A stretch of DNA of 64,000 bases from Chloroflexota bacterium (GTDB lineage: Bacteria; Chloroflexota; Dehalococcoidia; JACPQD01). The DNA lies in the NCBI GenBank assembly GCA_016190665.1, contig JACPQD010000104.1:1-64000 (forward strand), written 5' to 3'. Made by a program: the position numbers and the translations under genes. A model generated the notes under the pieces. That model saw nothing but the letters and a program-made list of their open reading frames with translations. It did no database searches and was not told where the DNA came from. Positions 14,759 to 24,823 of the stretch are shown here, piece after piece (position 1 is the first letter of the stretch; every line of letters starts with the position of its first letter).

Positions 14759-15157
14759 CTATGCCTTGAGTACCTTGAGTCCGGCGCATACTTCGATTAT
14801 GTCGAAATCGCTGTCCTTGTGAAGAAGGACCAGGTCCTTTTCCATGCAGATCGCGGCAATGATGCAATCAACCGTCCTCCTTAGCGTCTTGCCCTTCTTC
14901 CTGCAATTCCTGTAGACCTGTGCCGCTGCCAGGTATGTCTCAGTGCCTTCAGGTCTCTGGAGGGGGAATTCCAGCAGGTAGTCCTTCACCTTCCGAAAAT
15001 CCTTGTCTTCCCTTATGCCTTGCAGGACTTCAGCCAGGACTATCTCCGTGATGGAGACATCCTCTTCCTCGTCTATGAGCCTGTGGAGCGTACGTCGCTC
15101 GGTGGAGTCCACGCCTCTGAGAAAATCAATCCAAACGCTGGTATCTGCCAGGATCAT
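14759..15157 (-). CDS. vapC: PIN-domain toxin, VapC family
   Basis: 132 aa; MILADTSVWIDFLRG N-terminus and C-terminal D-x-D-F-D-I motif; 4-nt overlap with upstream antitoxin. Confidence 0.88.
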   Translation of the reverse strand: MILADTSVWIDFLRGVDSTERRTLHRLIDEEEDVSITEIVLAEVLQGIREDKDFRKVKDYLLEFPLQRPEGTETYLAAAQVYRNCRKKGKTLRRTVDCIIAAICMEKDLVLLHKDSDFDIIEVCAGLKVLKA

Positions 15158-15393
15158 ACTCTGCTCTTCCTCATCTTAGAGAGATTGCCCACCCATTGCA
15201 CCTTGCCCTCGAGCGCCAGGATCCTCTTTCTCCTCGCCTTGCTCACGAGTTCCTTGAGGGCAAGGTTCACCAGTTCCTTCTTCGTTCTTGCGTGGGTGAG
15301 CTTCATGGCCTCATCGACCAGGTCTTCATTAAGTTCGATATTTGTTCTTAACACGCCAGCATCCTCCTTCATGTCATACACAAAACATAGCAT
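15154..15393 (-). CDS. vapB: VapB-type antitoxin
   Basis: 'RTNIELNEDLVDEAMKLTHARTKKELVNLALKELV' is typical of VapB; overlaps the toxin gene; start may be the internal MKED. Confidence 0.8.
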   Translation of the reverse strand: MLCFVYDMKEDAGVLRTNIELNEDLVDEAMKLTHARTKKELVNLALKELVSKARRKRILALEGKVQWVGNLSKMRKSRV

Positions 15394-15449
15394 ATTTGTG
15401 TGTATGGGGCAAAACGAAAGAGACCGGTCCGGTCTTACCCCTTCTCTTC

Positions 15450-15482
15450 AGACCGAGGAGGTTTCGAAAACCTCGTCGGTCT
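15450..15482. terminator. strong hairpin (candidate intrinsic or bidirectional terminator)
   Basis: AGACCGA-G-GAGGTTT-CGA-AAACCTC-G-TCGGTCT: 7+7 bp stem with one G.G mismatch, 3' of the 15496..17709 gene; no clear T-tract. Confidence 0.5.
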
Positions 15483-15495
15483 CAGCGTATCTCCG

Positions 15496-17709
15496 CTACT
15501 TGAACTTCACCAGACAGCTCTCCCGGATATCCTCCGCAGGCTGCAGCGCCGTGTTGATCTTGAGGCGGAGGTCGCAGCGGAAGCAGCGCGCCGCCTGGCG
15601 TTTGGCCCGTTCCTCGGTCATGGCCAGCTTGACCTCCTTGAAGCCTTGAAGCCTCTCGGCCAGAGGGATCAACTCTCCCTCCTCACGCTCCCATTTGTCG
15701 AAGTCCTCGTCGGCGACGAGCAGGGGGCTGAATTCCTCCACGGGCACCAGGGTCTCCTCGATATTCCCGTCGCCGCCCAGGTATTTGTCCACAGAGCTGG
15801 CTGCCTTCCGGGCAGCGGCGATGGCCTCGATAACCGAGGCCGGGCCGGTAACGGCGTCACCGGCGGCGAAGACGCCCTTCACGCTGGTCTGCAGGGTCTT
15901 CTCATCCACACCGAGCCTGTTGCCCCTTCCTGTCTTCACGCCGAACTCTTTCGGCACATCCGGCGCCTGGCCTATGGAGGCAATCACCGAGTCGAACTCG
16001 GTCATGTACTCGCTTCCCTTGACCGGCTCGGGGCTCCGGCGGCCGCTGGCGTCCGGCGCGCCCAGCCTCATGCGGATGCATTCCAGGCCCAGTTTGCCGT
16101 TCTGCGGGACGATCTTTGAGGGCGCCGCCAGGAACTCGATCTTGATGCCCTCCTGCAGGGCGTCCTCTATCTCCTCCTCCGCGGCGGGCATCTCGGCGCG
16201 GGTACGCCGGTAGATGATGGACACTTCCTTCGCGCCCACGCGCAAGGCCACGCGGGCGCTATCGATAGCGGAGTTGCCGCCGCCGATGACGGCCACCTTG
16301 TCGCCGGTCTTCACCGCCTTGCCCAGGTTGACTTCTCTCAGGAAGGAGGCGCCATCCATCACTCCAGGGAGGTCCTCCCCCTCCACGCCCATCTTCATGC
16401 CCTGGTGAGCGCCGATGGCCAGCACCGCGGCGTCGAAGCCCTGCTTCATTAAGGTATCCACGGACTCGATCTTGCTATTGGTCTTGATATCCACCCCGAC
16501 CTCGCGGATGAGATCGACTTCATACTTGAGAATGTCCCTGGGCAAGCGGTACTCCGGTATGCCGTAGCGCATCATGCCTCCGCACTCAGGCAGCGCCTCG
16601 AACACGGTCACCGCATGCCCTTTCTTGGCCAGATAGAAGGCCGCCGTCAGCCCGCCTGGGCCGGCGCCCACGACCGCCACTTTCTTGCCCGTGGGCGGAG
16701 CTACCTTCGAATAATGCTTCCAGCTTTCATTGCCCAGGTCGGCGCAGACCCGCTTGAGTTCCTTGATGGCGATAGGCTCATTTAGCACGTCGCGGCGGCA
16801 GCTTTGCTCGCAGAAATGGACGCACACGCGACCCAGCGAGCCCGGGAAGGGTATCTTCTCGCGGTTGACGGCCAGAGCCTCGCTGTACCTGCCCTGAGCT
16901 ATGTAGTAAAGGTATCTGGGGATGTCTATGTGGGCCGGGCAAGCATCGCGGCAGGGCACCACATAGGCTTCGCCCCTCGCGTAGATGGTCTGATATGGCT
17001 TCTTGTCCATGATGGCGGCCACGGGGCACACCTCGACGCAGGCGAAACAGAACTTGCAGCCCGAGTCCTGGGTGGAGCCGCCCTTGACGGTCATCACCTC
17101 CGTGGGCTTTTCATCCATGTCGAACTTGTAGACGCCGATCCCCCTCAAATCGCGACAGGCGCGGATGCAGCGGCCGCAGACGATGCAGTAGTTGTAGTCG
17201 CGATCGTAATACGGGTTGTCTTTGAAGATATCGTACCCTTTGAAGCGGTAGGGGATCTCTTCCTTGACAGTGCACATATAGTCGGCGGCCTTCTGCAGCT
17301 CGCAATGATAGTTCTTGTTGCAATAAACGCAGTGTTGCGTTACCGCGGTAGTGCGCAGGCATATGTCGGAGGGCCCGCATCTGACCTTGCGCCAGCACGT
17401 GAGGCAATCGTGGGGATGTTCCGCCAGGATATGGTGCAAAGCCTGGCGTCGCAGGTTCTGGACGGCGGGCGTCTCCGAGTTGACGGCCATGCCGTCCGCC
17501 GCAGGGACCATGCAGGACAGGGGGAAATCGTCCCGACCCTCGATCTCTACCACGCAAAGGCCGCAGACGCCGGCGGGCGCCAGGTCCGGGTGGTCGCAAA
17601 GGCCGGGGATGTATATCCCGGTCTCCTGGGCCGCGCGGAGAACGGTAGTCCCTGCCTGGGTCCTCACCTCCCGGCCATTGATCTTGAAAACTATTTCATT
17701 TCCTGCCAT
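15496..17709 (-). CDS. multi-FeS FAD/NAD(P)-dependent oxidoreductase (2Fe-2S + 4Fe-4S + GltD-like)
   Basis: 737 aa; N-terminal 2Fe-2S pattern 'GLCDHPDLAPAGVCGLCVVE', CIVCGRCIRAC, CKFCFACVEVCP clusters, then 'VAVVGAGPGGLTAAFYLAKKGHAVTVFE' GltD-like core. Confidence 0.85.
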   Translation of the reverse strand: MAGNEIVFKINGREVRTQAGTTVLRAAQETGIYIPGLCDHPDLAPAGVCGLCVVEIEGRDDFPLSCMVPAADGMAVNSETPAVQNLRRQALHHILAEHPHDCLTCWRKVRCGPSDICLRTTAVTQHCVYCNKNYHCELQKAADYMCTVKEEIPYRFKGYDIFKDNPYYDRDYNYCIVCGRCIRACRDLRGIGVYKFDMDEKPTEVMTVKGGSTQDSGCKFCFACVEVCPVAAIMDKKPYQTIYARGEAYVVPCRDACPAHIDIPRYLYYIAQGRYSEALAVNREKIPFPGSLGRVCVHFCEQSCRRDVLNEPIAIKELKRVCADLGNESWKHYSKVAPPTGKKVAVVGAGPGGLTAAFYLAKKGHAVTVFEALPECGGMMRYGIPEYRLPRDILKYEVDLIREVGVDIKTNSKIESVDTLMKQGFDAAVLAIGAHQGMKMGVEGEDLPGVMDGASFLREVNLGKAVKTGDKVAVIGGGNSAIDSARVALRVGAKEVSIIYRRTRAEMPAAEEEIEDALQEGIKIEFLAAPSKIVPQNGKLGLECIRMRLGAPDASGRRSPEPVKGSEYMTEFDSVIASIGQAPDVPKEFGVKTGRGNRLGVDEKTLQTSVKGVFAAGDAVTGPASVIEAIAAARKAASSVDKYLGGDGNIEETLVPVEEFSPLLVADEDFDKWEREEGELIPLAERLQGFKEVKLAMTEERAKRQAARCFRCDLRLKINTALQPAEDIRESCLVKFK

Positions 17710-17810
17710 CTACACAGTCCTTTCCCTCGATTTCGCTCTCTAGGGTCGAGGCAGCAAGAGCGGGTGTTCTTGCCCGATGAGTTGAGGCTGTCACGCCTCG
17801 GAACGTCAGA

Positions 17811-17835
17811 AAGGCCGAGCATATAGCTCGGCCTT
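17811..17835. terminator. hairpin AAGGCCGAGC-ATATA-GCTCGGCCTT
   Basis: Perfect 10-bp stem, 5-nt loop, between the oxidoreductase and the E1 beta gene. Confidence 0.6.
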
Positions 17836-18020
17836 CTTCAATTTCCGCGACTTACGTCCACCTCATGAGCCGGTTGCACGACATAATCATTTAGCCCTTT
17901 GCACGGGATCTCTGCGCGAACATCGAACGTCAGAAACCAAGGAATTGATTATATCAGCAAGTTATTGATGGTGCAATCTCTGGCGAATGGTAAATCTACC
18001 TTTGGAAACGATGTCCACAA

Positions 18021-18977
18021 CTATCGCAGTACCTTCCTCACCGCTGCCAGCACCTTCTCTTTGTTGGGCAGAACGAACTTCTCCATAGGTGGGCTGTAGG
18101 GTATGGGTACATCGGGCGCGCAGACCCGCAGAGGCGGGGCTTTTAAGCGCTTGAAGGTCGGGGCATCCTCCACCACAACAGAGATAACCTCAGCGGCCGC
18201 TCCGGCGGTCTGGCAGGCCTCATCGATGACCACCAGCCTCCCCGTCTTGGCCACTGAAGCGCGGATGGACGCCTTGTCCATGGGAATCAGCGTCCGCGGG
18301 TCCAGGACCTCGACGGATATGCCTTCTTTCCCCAGCTCCTGTGCCGCCTCCAGCGCTGCATAGAGCATGTGAGACAGTGCTACGACGGTAACGTCCGTCC
18401 CCTGTCTCTTCACCTCCACATTGCCGAAAGGGACGGTGTATTCTTCCTCTGGCACCGGGCCTTTGATCTTAGAGAGGGCCCAGTGCTCGAAGGAAAGCAC
18501 CGGGTTATTGTCTCTGATAGCCGCCTTCAACAAGCCTTTCATGTCATAAGGAGTGGCCGGCAGGATGACTTTCAGGCCGGGGATGTTCATGAACATGGCA
18601 TAGGGGCTCATGGAATGCTGGGCCGCCATGGACATCCCGCCGCCCACCCATAACCGGTAGACTATCGGGAACCGGGCCTGCCCGCCACACATATACGTTA
18701 TCTTCGCAGCCTGATTGATGAACTGGTCCATAGCCACAAACATGAAGGTGGACCAGCGCACATTCACAATCGGCCTGAAGCCAGAGCCAGCCAGGCCGAT
18801 AGCGGCCCCTACATAGGCCGATTCAGAGATGGGAGTCGTCCTCACCCGGTCGGAGCCGAACCGCTTCTGCAAGTCCCCTGGCGCGTCAGTAGACAGGTGT
18901 ACCAGCCTGTCGTCGCGGAGGAATTCCTCCTGCAAAGCCTCGTTGGCCGCCTCTGCGTAGGTTATCTCTCGCGTCAT
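18021..18977 (-). CDS. 2-oxoacid/acetoin dehydrogenase E1 component, beta subunit
   Basis: 318 aa; 'REITYAEAANEALQEEFLRD', 'VLDPRTLIPMDKASI', 'VVIDEACQTAGAAAEV' motifs. Confidence 0.88.
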   Translation of the reverse strand: MTREITYAEAANEALQEEFLRDDRLVHLSTDAPGDLQKRFGSDRVRTTPISESAYVGAAIGLAGSGFRPIVNVRWSTFMFVAMDQFINQAAKITYMCGGQARFPIVYRLWVGGGMSMAAQHSMSPYAMFMNIPGLKVILPATPYDMKGLLKAAIRDNNPVLSFEHWALSKIKGPVPEEEYTVPFGNVEVKRQGTDVTVVALSHMLYAALEAAQELGKEGISVEVLDPRTLIPMDKASIRASVAKTGRLVVIDEACQTAGAAAEVISVVVEDAPTFKRLKAPPLRVCAPDVPIPYSPPMEKFVLPNKEKVLAAVRKVLR

Positions 18978-18989
18978 CTCATCTCCCCG

Positions 18990-19955
18990 CTATTGAGAGA
19001 ATACGCCTTCCAAGGCGTCCTGAGGCTCCGGCCACGGGCTGTGCTCGGCGAAACTGACCGCCCCGGCTATCTGGGCCTGCACACTTTGATCAATGGCGTC
19101 CAATTCCGCCTGGGTGACCGTCCCATCGTCCCGCAGCTTACGCTCCAGACGAACAATCGGGCATCGCTTCTTCCACTCGGCTATCTCATCGGCGGGCCGA
19201 AAGTCGGCGAAAGCCCCTGATTCCGCGTGGGCATGCCAACGATAGGTCTTGCACTCAAGAAAACTGGGGCCCTCTCTCGCCCTCGCCCTTGCCACAGCCT
19301 CGTGGGCCGCCTCATGCACGGCCAGAACATCGTTCCCATCGAGGACAACGCCGGGCACAGCGTAGGCCCGCGCCCGTTCCGCTATGTCCTTTATCGGTAT
19401 AGCATACTTGGCTGGAGTTACCGAGCCGTAGAGGTTATTCTCGCAAACGAAGACGATGGGCAACTTCCAGATGGAGGCCAGGTTTACCGCTTCGTGAAAG
19501 GCGCCCTCCTGACAGGCGCCATCGCCGAAGAAGGAAACCGCCACCCTGTCCCCACCCTCCAGTTGCGCGGCCATGGCGGCGCCCACAGCTATGGGGAGGC
19601 CGGCGCCCACAATTCCGTTGGCCCCCAGCATGCCCACGCCGAAATCGGCGATATGCATCGAGCCGCCCTTCCCCTTGCAATAGCCGGTTTTCCTCCCATA
19701 GAGCTCGGCCATCATGCGTTCGATGCCGGCGCCCTTGGCGATGCAGTGGCCGTGCCCCCGATGCGTGCTGACAATGCGGTCGTCAACCCTCAGGTTGGCG
19801 CAAACTCCCGCGGCTACCGCCTCCTGACCGATGTAGGAGTGGACCAGGCCCGGTATCACATGATTCGCGTAGTCCTGAGCCACCCTTTCCTCGAAGCGGC
19901 GGATGGTCAACATGGTGGTGTAGATCTGGAGGATTTCTGCTTTTTGCACGGCCAT
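18990..19955 (-). CDS. 2-oxoacid/acetoin dehydrogenase E1 component, alpha subunit
   Basis: TPP motif 'GDGACQEGAFHEAVNLASIWKLPIVFVCENN'; start chosen at MAVQKAEIL (ATG 19953-19955) rather than the longer ORF start at 20048. Confidence 0.88.
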   Translation of the reverse strand: MAVQKAEILQIYTTMLTIRRFEERVAQDYANHVIPGLVHSYIGQEAVAAGVCANLRVDDRIVSTHRGHGHCIAKGAGIERMMAELYGRKTGYCKGKGGSMHIADFGVGMLGANGIVGAGLPIAVGAAMAAQLEGGDRVAVSFFGDGACQEGAFHEAVNLASIWKLPIVFVCENNLYGSVTPAKYAIPIKDIAERARAYAVPGVVLDGNDVLAVHEAAHEAVARARAREGPSFLECKTYRWHAHAESGAFADFRPADEIAEWKKRCPIVRLERKLRDDGTVTQAELDAIDQSVQAQIAGAVSFAEHSPWPEPQDALEGVFSQ

Positions 19956-20191
19956 CCTTCCTGGTAGTGGCAGGGTGGGTGAAGCAGCCTGCCGCTTCGA
20001 CAAGCTCAGGGCAAGCTCTGAGCGCAGCCAAAGGGAAGCGCAACCCACCGGTGAGAAATGCTGATTATCGGCGGTGATGGCAGGCCGTCAGTATTTCATC
20101 GGGACGCCCCGGGACTCTCAGGCGGACGGCCCATCCATTTGATCTACGCCCGCGCTTTTCCCGCTTCCTTCTCCCTGCTCCTCGCTTCTCC

Positions 20192-21892
20192 CTACCTGGC
20201 TATCCACACGTCCTCGAACTTGTGGTTCGTGTAAACGCTCTTGCCTGGGCTCCAGTCTCTGAACCCGGGCCACCAGACGGCCCGGCGCCCTCCCCAGGTG
20301 ATAACGGACCTGGGGGCCTCGCTATGGATTATCCTCTGCATCTCCCAGAGACTTTCCTTGCGCTTTGCAGCGTCTAACATGGCGCTCTGAAGCTGATAGA
20401 GCTGATCAAACCTGGGGCTGCTCCATTTGCCGTAGTTCTTAGCGGTTCCGGTCAGGTAGTATTCGCCCAGAATTACGTCTGGGTCGTCGTGGCCGCTGGC
20501 GTCGGCGAAGACGGCTGCCTCGAAGGCCCCCTTAAAGAGCCGCTCTTTGGAGACGGTTAACTCCAGCACCTGCACCTCAGCCGTGACGCCCAGCTTCGTC
20601 AACTGGTCTTTGCTGAACTCAGCAGCCTCTTTGGCATGGATGCTGCTGCTCGTCATAATCGCGGTCTTGAACCCCTGGGCGAAACCGGCATCTGCGAGCA
20701 GCTTCTTGGCCTCCGCCACGTCCTGGTCCTTGGGTTTTCTGAAGCCGGGCATCGACATCAGCTCTTTCTCGGGAAGGGCCCAGGGCGAACCCGGCAGCAC
20801 ATAGCCGTACCCGGGAAAGTGGCTGCCCGCGCGCACTACCTTGCCCCCCGCCTCGCGGTCGAGAAGGGTGCTGACGGCCTTTCTTACACGGACGTCGCTC
20901 CAGGGGGCCACTTGAGTATTGGGTATGAAGGAGGTCATGCTGGTCTGTGTCCTGTCCTGAACGATGAGCTTTGGCTCCGCTTCTTTGAGGGCTTTCGCCT
21001 GGATGGCAGTCAGTTCGGCAGCCAGGGGCAAGAGGAGGACCTGTTTGGTGCGGAGGGCGCTGATCCGGGACATCTCGTCGAGGACAATGTAGAAGGTTAT
21101 GCCATCGAGGTAGGGTCGGCCCTTCATAAAGTAGCTGGGGTTCTTCACCACCTTGAAGGACACTCCCTCGGTATAGCTCTGGAATTTGAAGGGCCCGGAG
21201 CCCATGACGTCCCTTTTCATATCCCCCTTCCTCTTGATGACCTCAGGGGCGAACACATAGTTGAAGGGCAGGGCCATGAGCTGCAAGAAAGATGCCTGCG
21301 GGCTTTTCAGGGTTATCTTCACCGTCAACGGGTCGGGGGCTTCTATCTTGTCCACGGCTCGATAAAGCTCCTTGCGGGCAGAGAGCATCCCCGTCGGTGG
21401 GAAGATGATGCGGTCCAGATTGAACTTGACGTCGGCGGAGGTAAGCGAGGCGCCATCGTGGAACTTCACCCCTTCATGCAGGCGGAAGGTATAGGTCAGG
21501 GAATCGGGCGATACGTCCCACTTGTTGGCCAGGTCGCCAATGACCTTGTCTTCGTCCTTCGGGTCGTTTTGCACCAGCATGCTGTAGGCGGAGGTGAGGG
21601 GAAGCTGCATGGCGATGGTGGTGTCCTGGTGCATGTCGAAGTGGGGGACGGCGAGCCGGCTGGTGGTCGTCAATGTGCCCCCGTAGCGGGATTGTTCGGC
21701 GGCGGGTTTTGGTGTTGCCTGGGGCGCGCCCGCTGCGGGGGCGGTGGGCGCTCCAGCAGGCGCCTGGGCCGGTTGCTTCGGGCTCGCGGGAGGGGCCGCC
21801 GCAGGGGCGCAGCCCGCGAGTAGCCCGATGACGGCGGCCAGGCTGATAAATGAGAACGAGAGCTTCCTAGTCATTGGTGACCTCCTGGACAT
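20192..21892 (-). CDS. ABC transporter substrate-binding lipoprotein, family 5
   Basis: Lipobox LLAGCAPAA; YGGTL; 'YTFRLHEGVKFHDG'; no adjacent permease or ATPase. Confidence 0.9.
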   Translation of the reverse strand: MSRRSPMTRKLSFSFISLAAVIGLLAGCAPAAAPPASPKQPAQAPAGAPTAPAAGAPQATPKPAAEQSRYGGTLTTTSRLAVPHFDMHQDTTIAMQLPLTSAYSMLVQNDPKDEDKVIGDLANKWDVSPDSLTYTFRLHEGVKFHDGASLTSADVKFNLDRIIFPPTGMLSARKELYRAVDKIEAPDPLTVKITLKSPQASFLQLMALPFNYVFAPEVIKRKGDMKRDVMGSGPFKFQSYTEGVSFKVVKNPSYFMKGRPYLDGITFYIVLDEMSRISALRTKQVLLLPLAAELTAIQAKALKEAEPKLIVQDRTQTSMTSFIPNTQVAPWSDVRVRKAVSTLLDREAGGKVVRAGSHFPGYGYVLPGSPWALPEKELMSMPGFRKPKDQDVAEAKKLLADAGFAQGFKTAIMTSSSIHAKEAAEFSKDQLTKLGVTAEVQVLELTVSKERLFKGAFEAAVFADASGHDDPDVILGEYYLTGTAKNYGKWSSPRFDQLYQLQSAMLDAAKRKESLWEMQRIIHSEAPRSVITWGGRRAVWWPGFRDWSPGKSVYTNHKFEDVWIAR

Positions 21893-21914
21893 TCCTGCAA
21901 CATCTCAAGCCCCC

Positions 21915-23618
21915 TTACCTGGCTAGCCACATCTCCTCGTACATGTAGGCGTAGTAGTGCCCCAATGATGGAGGGGTGTATCCCCTGACTTCTTTCCACC
22001 AGGCATACGCAACTCTGCTCCAATACGCAAGGGCAATGGGGACATCCTTGAGCAGGATCCTCTGCATCTCCCAGACGGTCTTGCGTCGTTCGGCCTCGTC
22101 GACCGTTTGCGATTGCTTCACATACAGCTCGTCGTACTGGGGATTGCTGTAGCCGCTCCAGTTGCTGGGGGAGCCGGTCACGTAGTTGTCGCCCAAGTGC
22201 GCGTCTGGGTCGCCGCCAGCCGGGCCATAGGAGCCCGGAGTCACCGCGAAGGCTTTTCTGAAGCGCTGCTCGTTATAGACTGTGGGCTCCGCCACGTTGA
22301 GATCCACGGTAATGCCGATGGCGGCGACCGCATCCTTGAAGACCAGCGCCAGGGCCTGCTGCGCTGCGGCTGACCTGGCCAGGGCTTCCGTCTTGAATCC
22401 ATTAGGGAACCCCGCCTCGGCCAGCAGCTTCTTGGCCCCCTCGATGTCCGGCCGGGCATAGCCGGGCGCCTTCATCAGTTCTTCTTCCGGGAGGGCCCAC
22501 TTCCCTGGCGGCTGGGCGGCAATCCCCACCACGCCCGCGCCATCCAGCCCGGTCGCCAGCATCCTTTTCCGGTCGAAGGACATGCTCACCGCCTGGCGCA
22601 CGCGAACATCGTTCCAGGGCGGTCTCGCCACGTTGAAGATGGCGCCGTACCAGGCGGGATGAAATGCCCACTGAAGCGCTACTTTGTCCGCTAGCGTCTC
22701 TTCAAGGATTTTCGACTGGGACACGGACATATAAGGTGATGGCGACCACCACAGGATGCTCCTGGTTCTCAGGGCGGCAAATCTGGTGAAAGAATCCTTG
22801 ATTATGTAGCCCTTCACGGAGTCCAGATAGGGCCGTCCCTTGACGAAATAATTGGGGTTCTTCACGAGTTCCCAGCTTACGCCGGTGACGTAATCCTTGA
22901 ACCTGAAAGCGCCGCTCCCCACTATCGTCTTCGTCATGTCGTTCTTCTTCTCCAGGACCACGCGCTTCGGCATCACGGCGAAGAAGAAATGAGCGGCTAT
23001 GGTCGGAATGAAAGAAGCCTGCGGGTTCTTCAGCGTTACTTTGACGGTGTAATCATCTGCCGCGTCGATCTTGGCGACATTGGCAAGCTGCTGTCGCCTC
23101 GGGCTCTTCACGAGGCCCGCCTGAGGATCGCGGATTCTATCGAAGGAGAACTTCACGTCCTCCGCGATGAGGGGACTGCCATCGTGGAACTTCGCCTCCT
23201 TGACCAGGTGAAAGGTGTAGACTCTGCTGTCGGGGCTGAGCTCCCATCTCGTTGCCAGGTCCGGGACCACCTTCGCGTCAGGCCATGCATGGGCGTCGTA
23301 TCTGGCCAGGCCGTTGTAGGTCCCAGCTCCAATGGTGTGGGTGAAGCTCTCCTCGCGGTGAATATCCAGGCTCGGTGGGTCTGCGCCGATGCCGACAGTT
23401 AATACTCCGCCATATTGGGGCTGCGCGGCCGCAGGCTTAGGGCTGAGGGCAGGAGCAAGGGTGGGCGCCGCAGCCGGCTTGGCTGCTGGCGTCTCAACCT
23501 TTGGGGCGGTTGGTTTTGAGGCAGGCGCTGGTGCTGCCGCAGGAGGGGCAGCAGGGGCGCAGCCCGCGACTAGCCCGATGACGGCGACGAGAGAGAGGGT
23601 CAATTTCGCACAGCGCAT
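21915..23618 (-). CDS. ABC transporter substrate-binding lipoprotein, family 5
   Basis: Lipobox LVAGCAPAA; YGGVL; 'FHLVKEAKFHDGSPL'. Confidence 0.9.
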   Translation of the reverse strand: MRCAKLTLSLVAVIGLVAGCAPAAPPAAAPAPASKPTAPKVETPAAKPAAAPTLAPALSPKPAAAQPQYGGVLTVGIGADPPSLDIHREESFTHTIGAGTYNGLARYDAHAWPDAKVVPDLATRWELSPDSRVYTFHLVKEAKFHDGSPLIAEDVKFSFDRIRDPQAGLVKSPRRQQLANVAKIDAADDYTVKVTLKNPQASFIPTIAAHFFFAVMPKRVVLEKKNDMTKTIVGSGAFRFKDYVTGVSWELVKNPNYFVKGRPYLDSVKGYIIKDSFTRFAALRTRSILWWSPSPYMSVSQSKILEETLADKVALQWAFHPAWYGAIFNVARPPWNDVRVRQAVSMSFDRKRMLATGLDGAGVVGIAAQPPGKWALPEEELMKAPGYARPDIEGAKKLLAEAGFPNGFKTEALARSAAAQQALALVFKDAVAAIGITVDLNVAEPTVYNEQRFRKAFAVTPGSYGPAGGDPDAHLGDNYVTGSPSNWSGYSNPQYDELYVKQSQTVDEAERRKTVWEMQRILLKDVPIALAYWSRVAYAWWKEVRGYTPPSLGHYYAYMYEEMWLAR

Positions 23619-23739
23619 TTCTCCTGGACTCCTTTTGCTCCGCTTCAGCTACTGCGCCAACCAGACATTCTGCCATTTCAAGTCCTGGTCTTCCTCAACC
23701 GGCCAAGCTGGAGGCCCTGCGAGGCTCGTGGCTTGCTCG

Positions 23740-24693
23740 CTATGAGACGGAGCAGCTCACCCCAAGCTCCTCGTACCTCTGTCTAACAGCTTCCACCTCC
23801 TCAGGGGAGGGAGACTTGAGGTCTTTGATGAGGTATGGCCTGTCGACGTTGTCGTACTTGCCCATGCCCAGGCGGTGATAGGGCAGAAGCTGAACGGCCA
23901 GGTCTCGACCCAGGGAGCGCACGAAGAGGGCGGTGGCGGTAATGTTAGATAAGGTGTCGTTGAATCCCGGGATCAATGGTATCCGGAAGAGGAGCTCCTT
24001 TGCCTTGCTTGCCGTCAACTTGGCGTTGGTCAGGATCAGCTCGTTGGGCTGGCCGGTGAACTCCCTGTGCAGGTCGGAGTCCATGTGCTTCAGATCGTAC
24101 AGAACGTAGTCGGTGACACTGAGCACTTTCTCCAGTTCTGCTTGGCGGATGTGGCCGGTGGTCTGGATGCAGGTCTGTATGCCCAGCACGTGGCAAGCCT
24201 CGAAGAGGGCCACGACAAAGGGGGCGTGTATAAGGGGCTCCCCGCCGGAGACGGTCACGCCGCCGCCGGAACCATCGAAGAACATCTTGTCCCGGCGCAC
24301 CTTGTCGACGACCTCCGCGAGGGTCATTCCCTTGCCATAAACGGTGAGAGCCTCCTGATAGCATACGGGCACGCACTTGCCGCAGGCGTCGCACTTCGCC
24401 CGGTCGACGGTGATCAGTCCTTCGGTGTCCAGGCTCAGCGCTTCCTGGGGACAGGCTGCGAGACACTTGCCGCATTTGTTGCAGCGCGCCCGAATCACGC
24501 CCAGCTCAAGGTTCGGACTTATCGATTCCGGATTGGAGCACCAGCGACATCTCAAGGGACAGCCCTTGAAAAAGACGGTGGTCCGCAAACCGGGCCCATC
24601 GTGGAGACACAACGTCTGGATATTGAAGACGGTTGCCGACGCCGCCTCGGCGTCAGCCGGAGCTTCAGGCTTAAACACAGCTGATTCGTCCAA
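23740..24693 (-). CDS. glycyl-radical enzyme activating protein (radical SAM, with 2x4Fe-4S insert)
   Basis: GCPLRCRWCSNPES = CxxxCxxC; two clusters CNKCGKCLAACP and CDACGKCVPVC; 'TVSGGEPLIHAPF'. Confidence 0.93.
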   Translation of the reverse strand: MDESAVFKPEAPADAEAASATVFNIQTLCLHDGPGLRTTVFFKGCPLRCRWCSNPESISPNLELGVIRARCNKCGKCLAACPQEALSLDTEGLITVDRAKCDACGKCVPVCYQEALTVYGKGMTLAEVVDKVRRDKMFFDGSGGGVTVSGGEPLIHAPFVVALFEACHVLGIQTCIQTTGHIRQAELEKVLSVTDYVLYDLKHMDSDLHREFTGQPNELILTNAKLTASKAKELLFRIPLIPGFNDTLSNITATALFVRSLGRDLAVQLLPYHRLGMGKYDNVDRPYLIKDLKSPSPEEVEAVRQRYEELGVSCSVS

Positions 24694-24823
24694 CTAGATA
24701 TGCTCCTTCGCTATACTGGGCGTCCGGCAGGGGCGCGGCGCACCATGCCCCCACTCTTCGCATTTGTGTGGCCTACGTGCGACGCTTGCCCGAAGGGACC
24801 GGCGCTGCCGCCACAACACCACA

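Noticed and set aside
19994-20040. CTTCGACAAGCTCAGGGCAAGCTC-type segment inside the long E1 alpha ORF as coding
   Set aside because: It lies upstream of the better start at 19955 and looks like a short palindromic intergenic repeat rather than protein-coding sequence; only one copy in the window.
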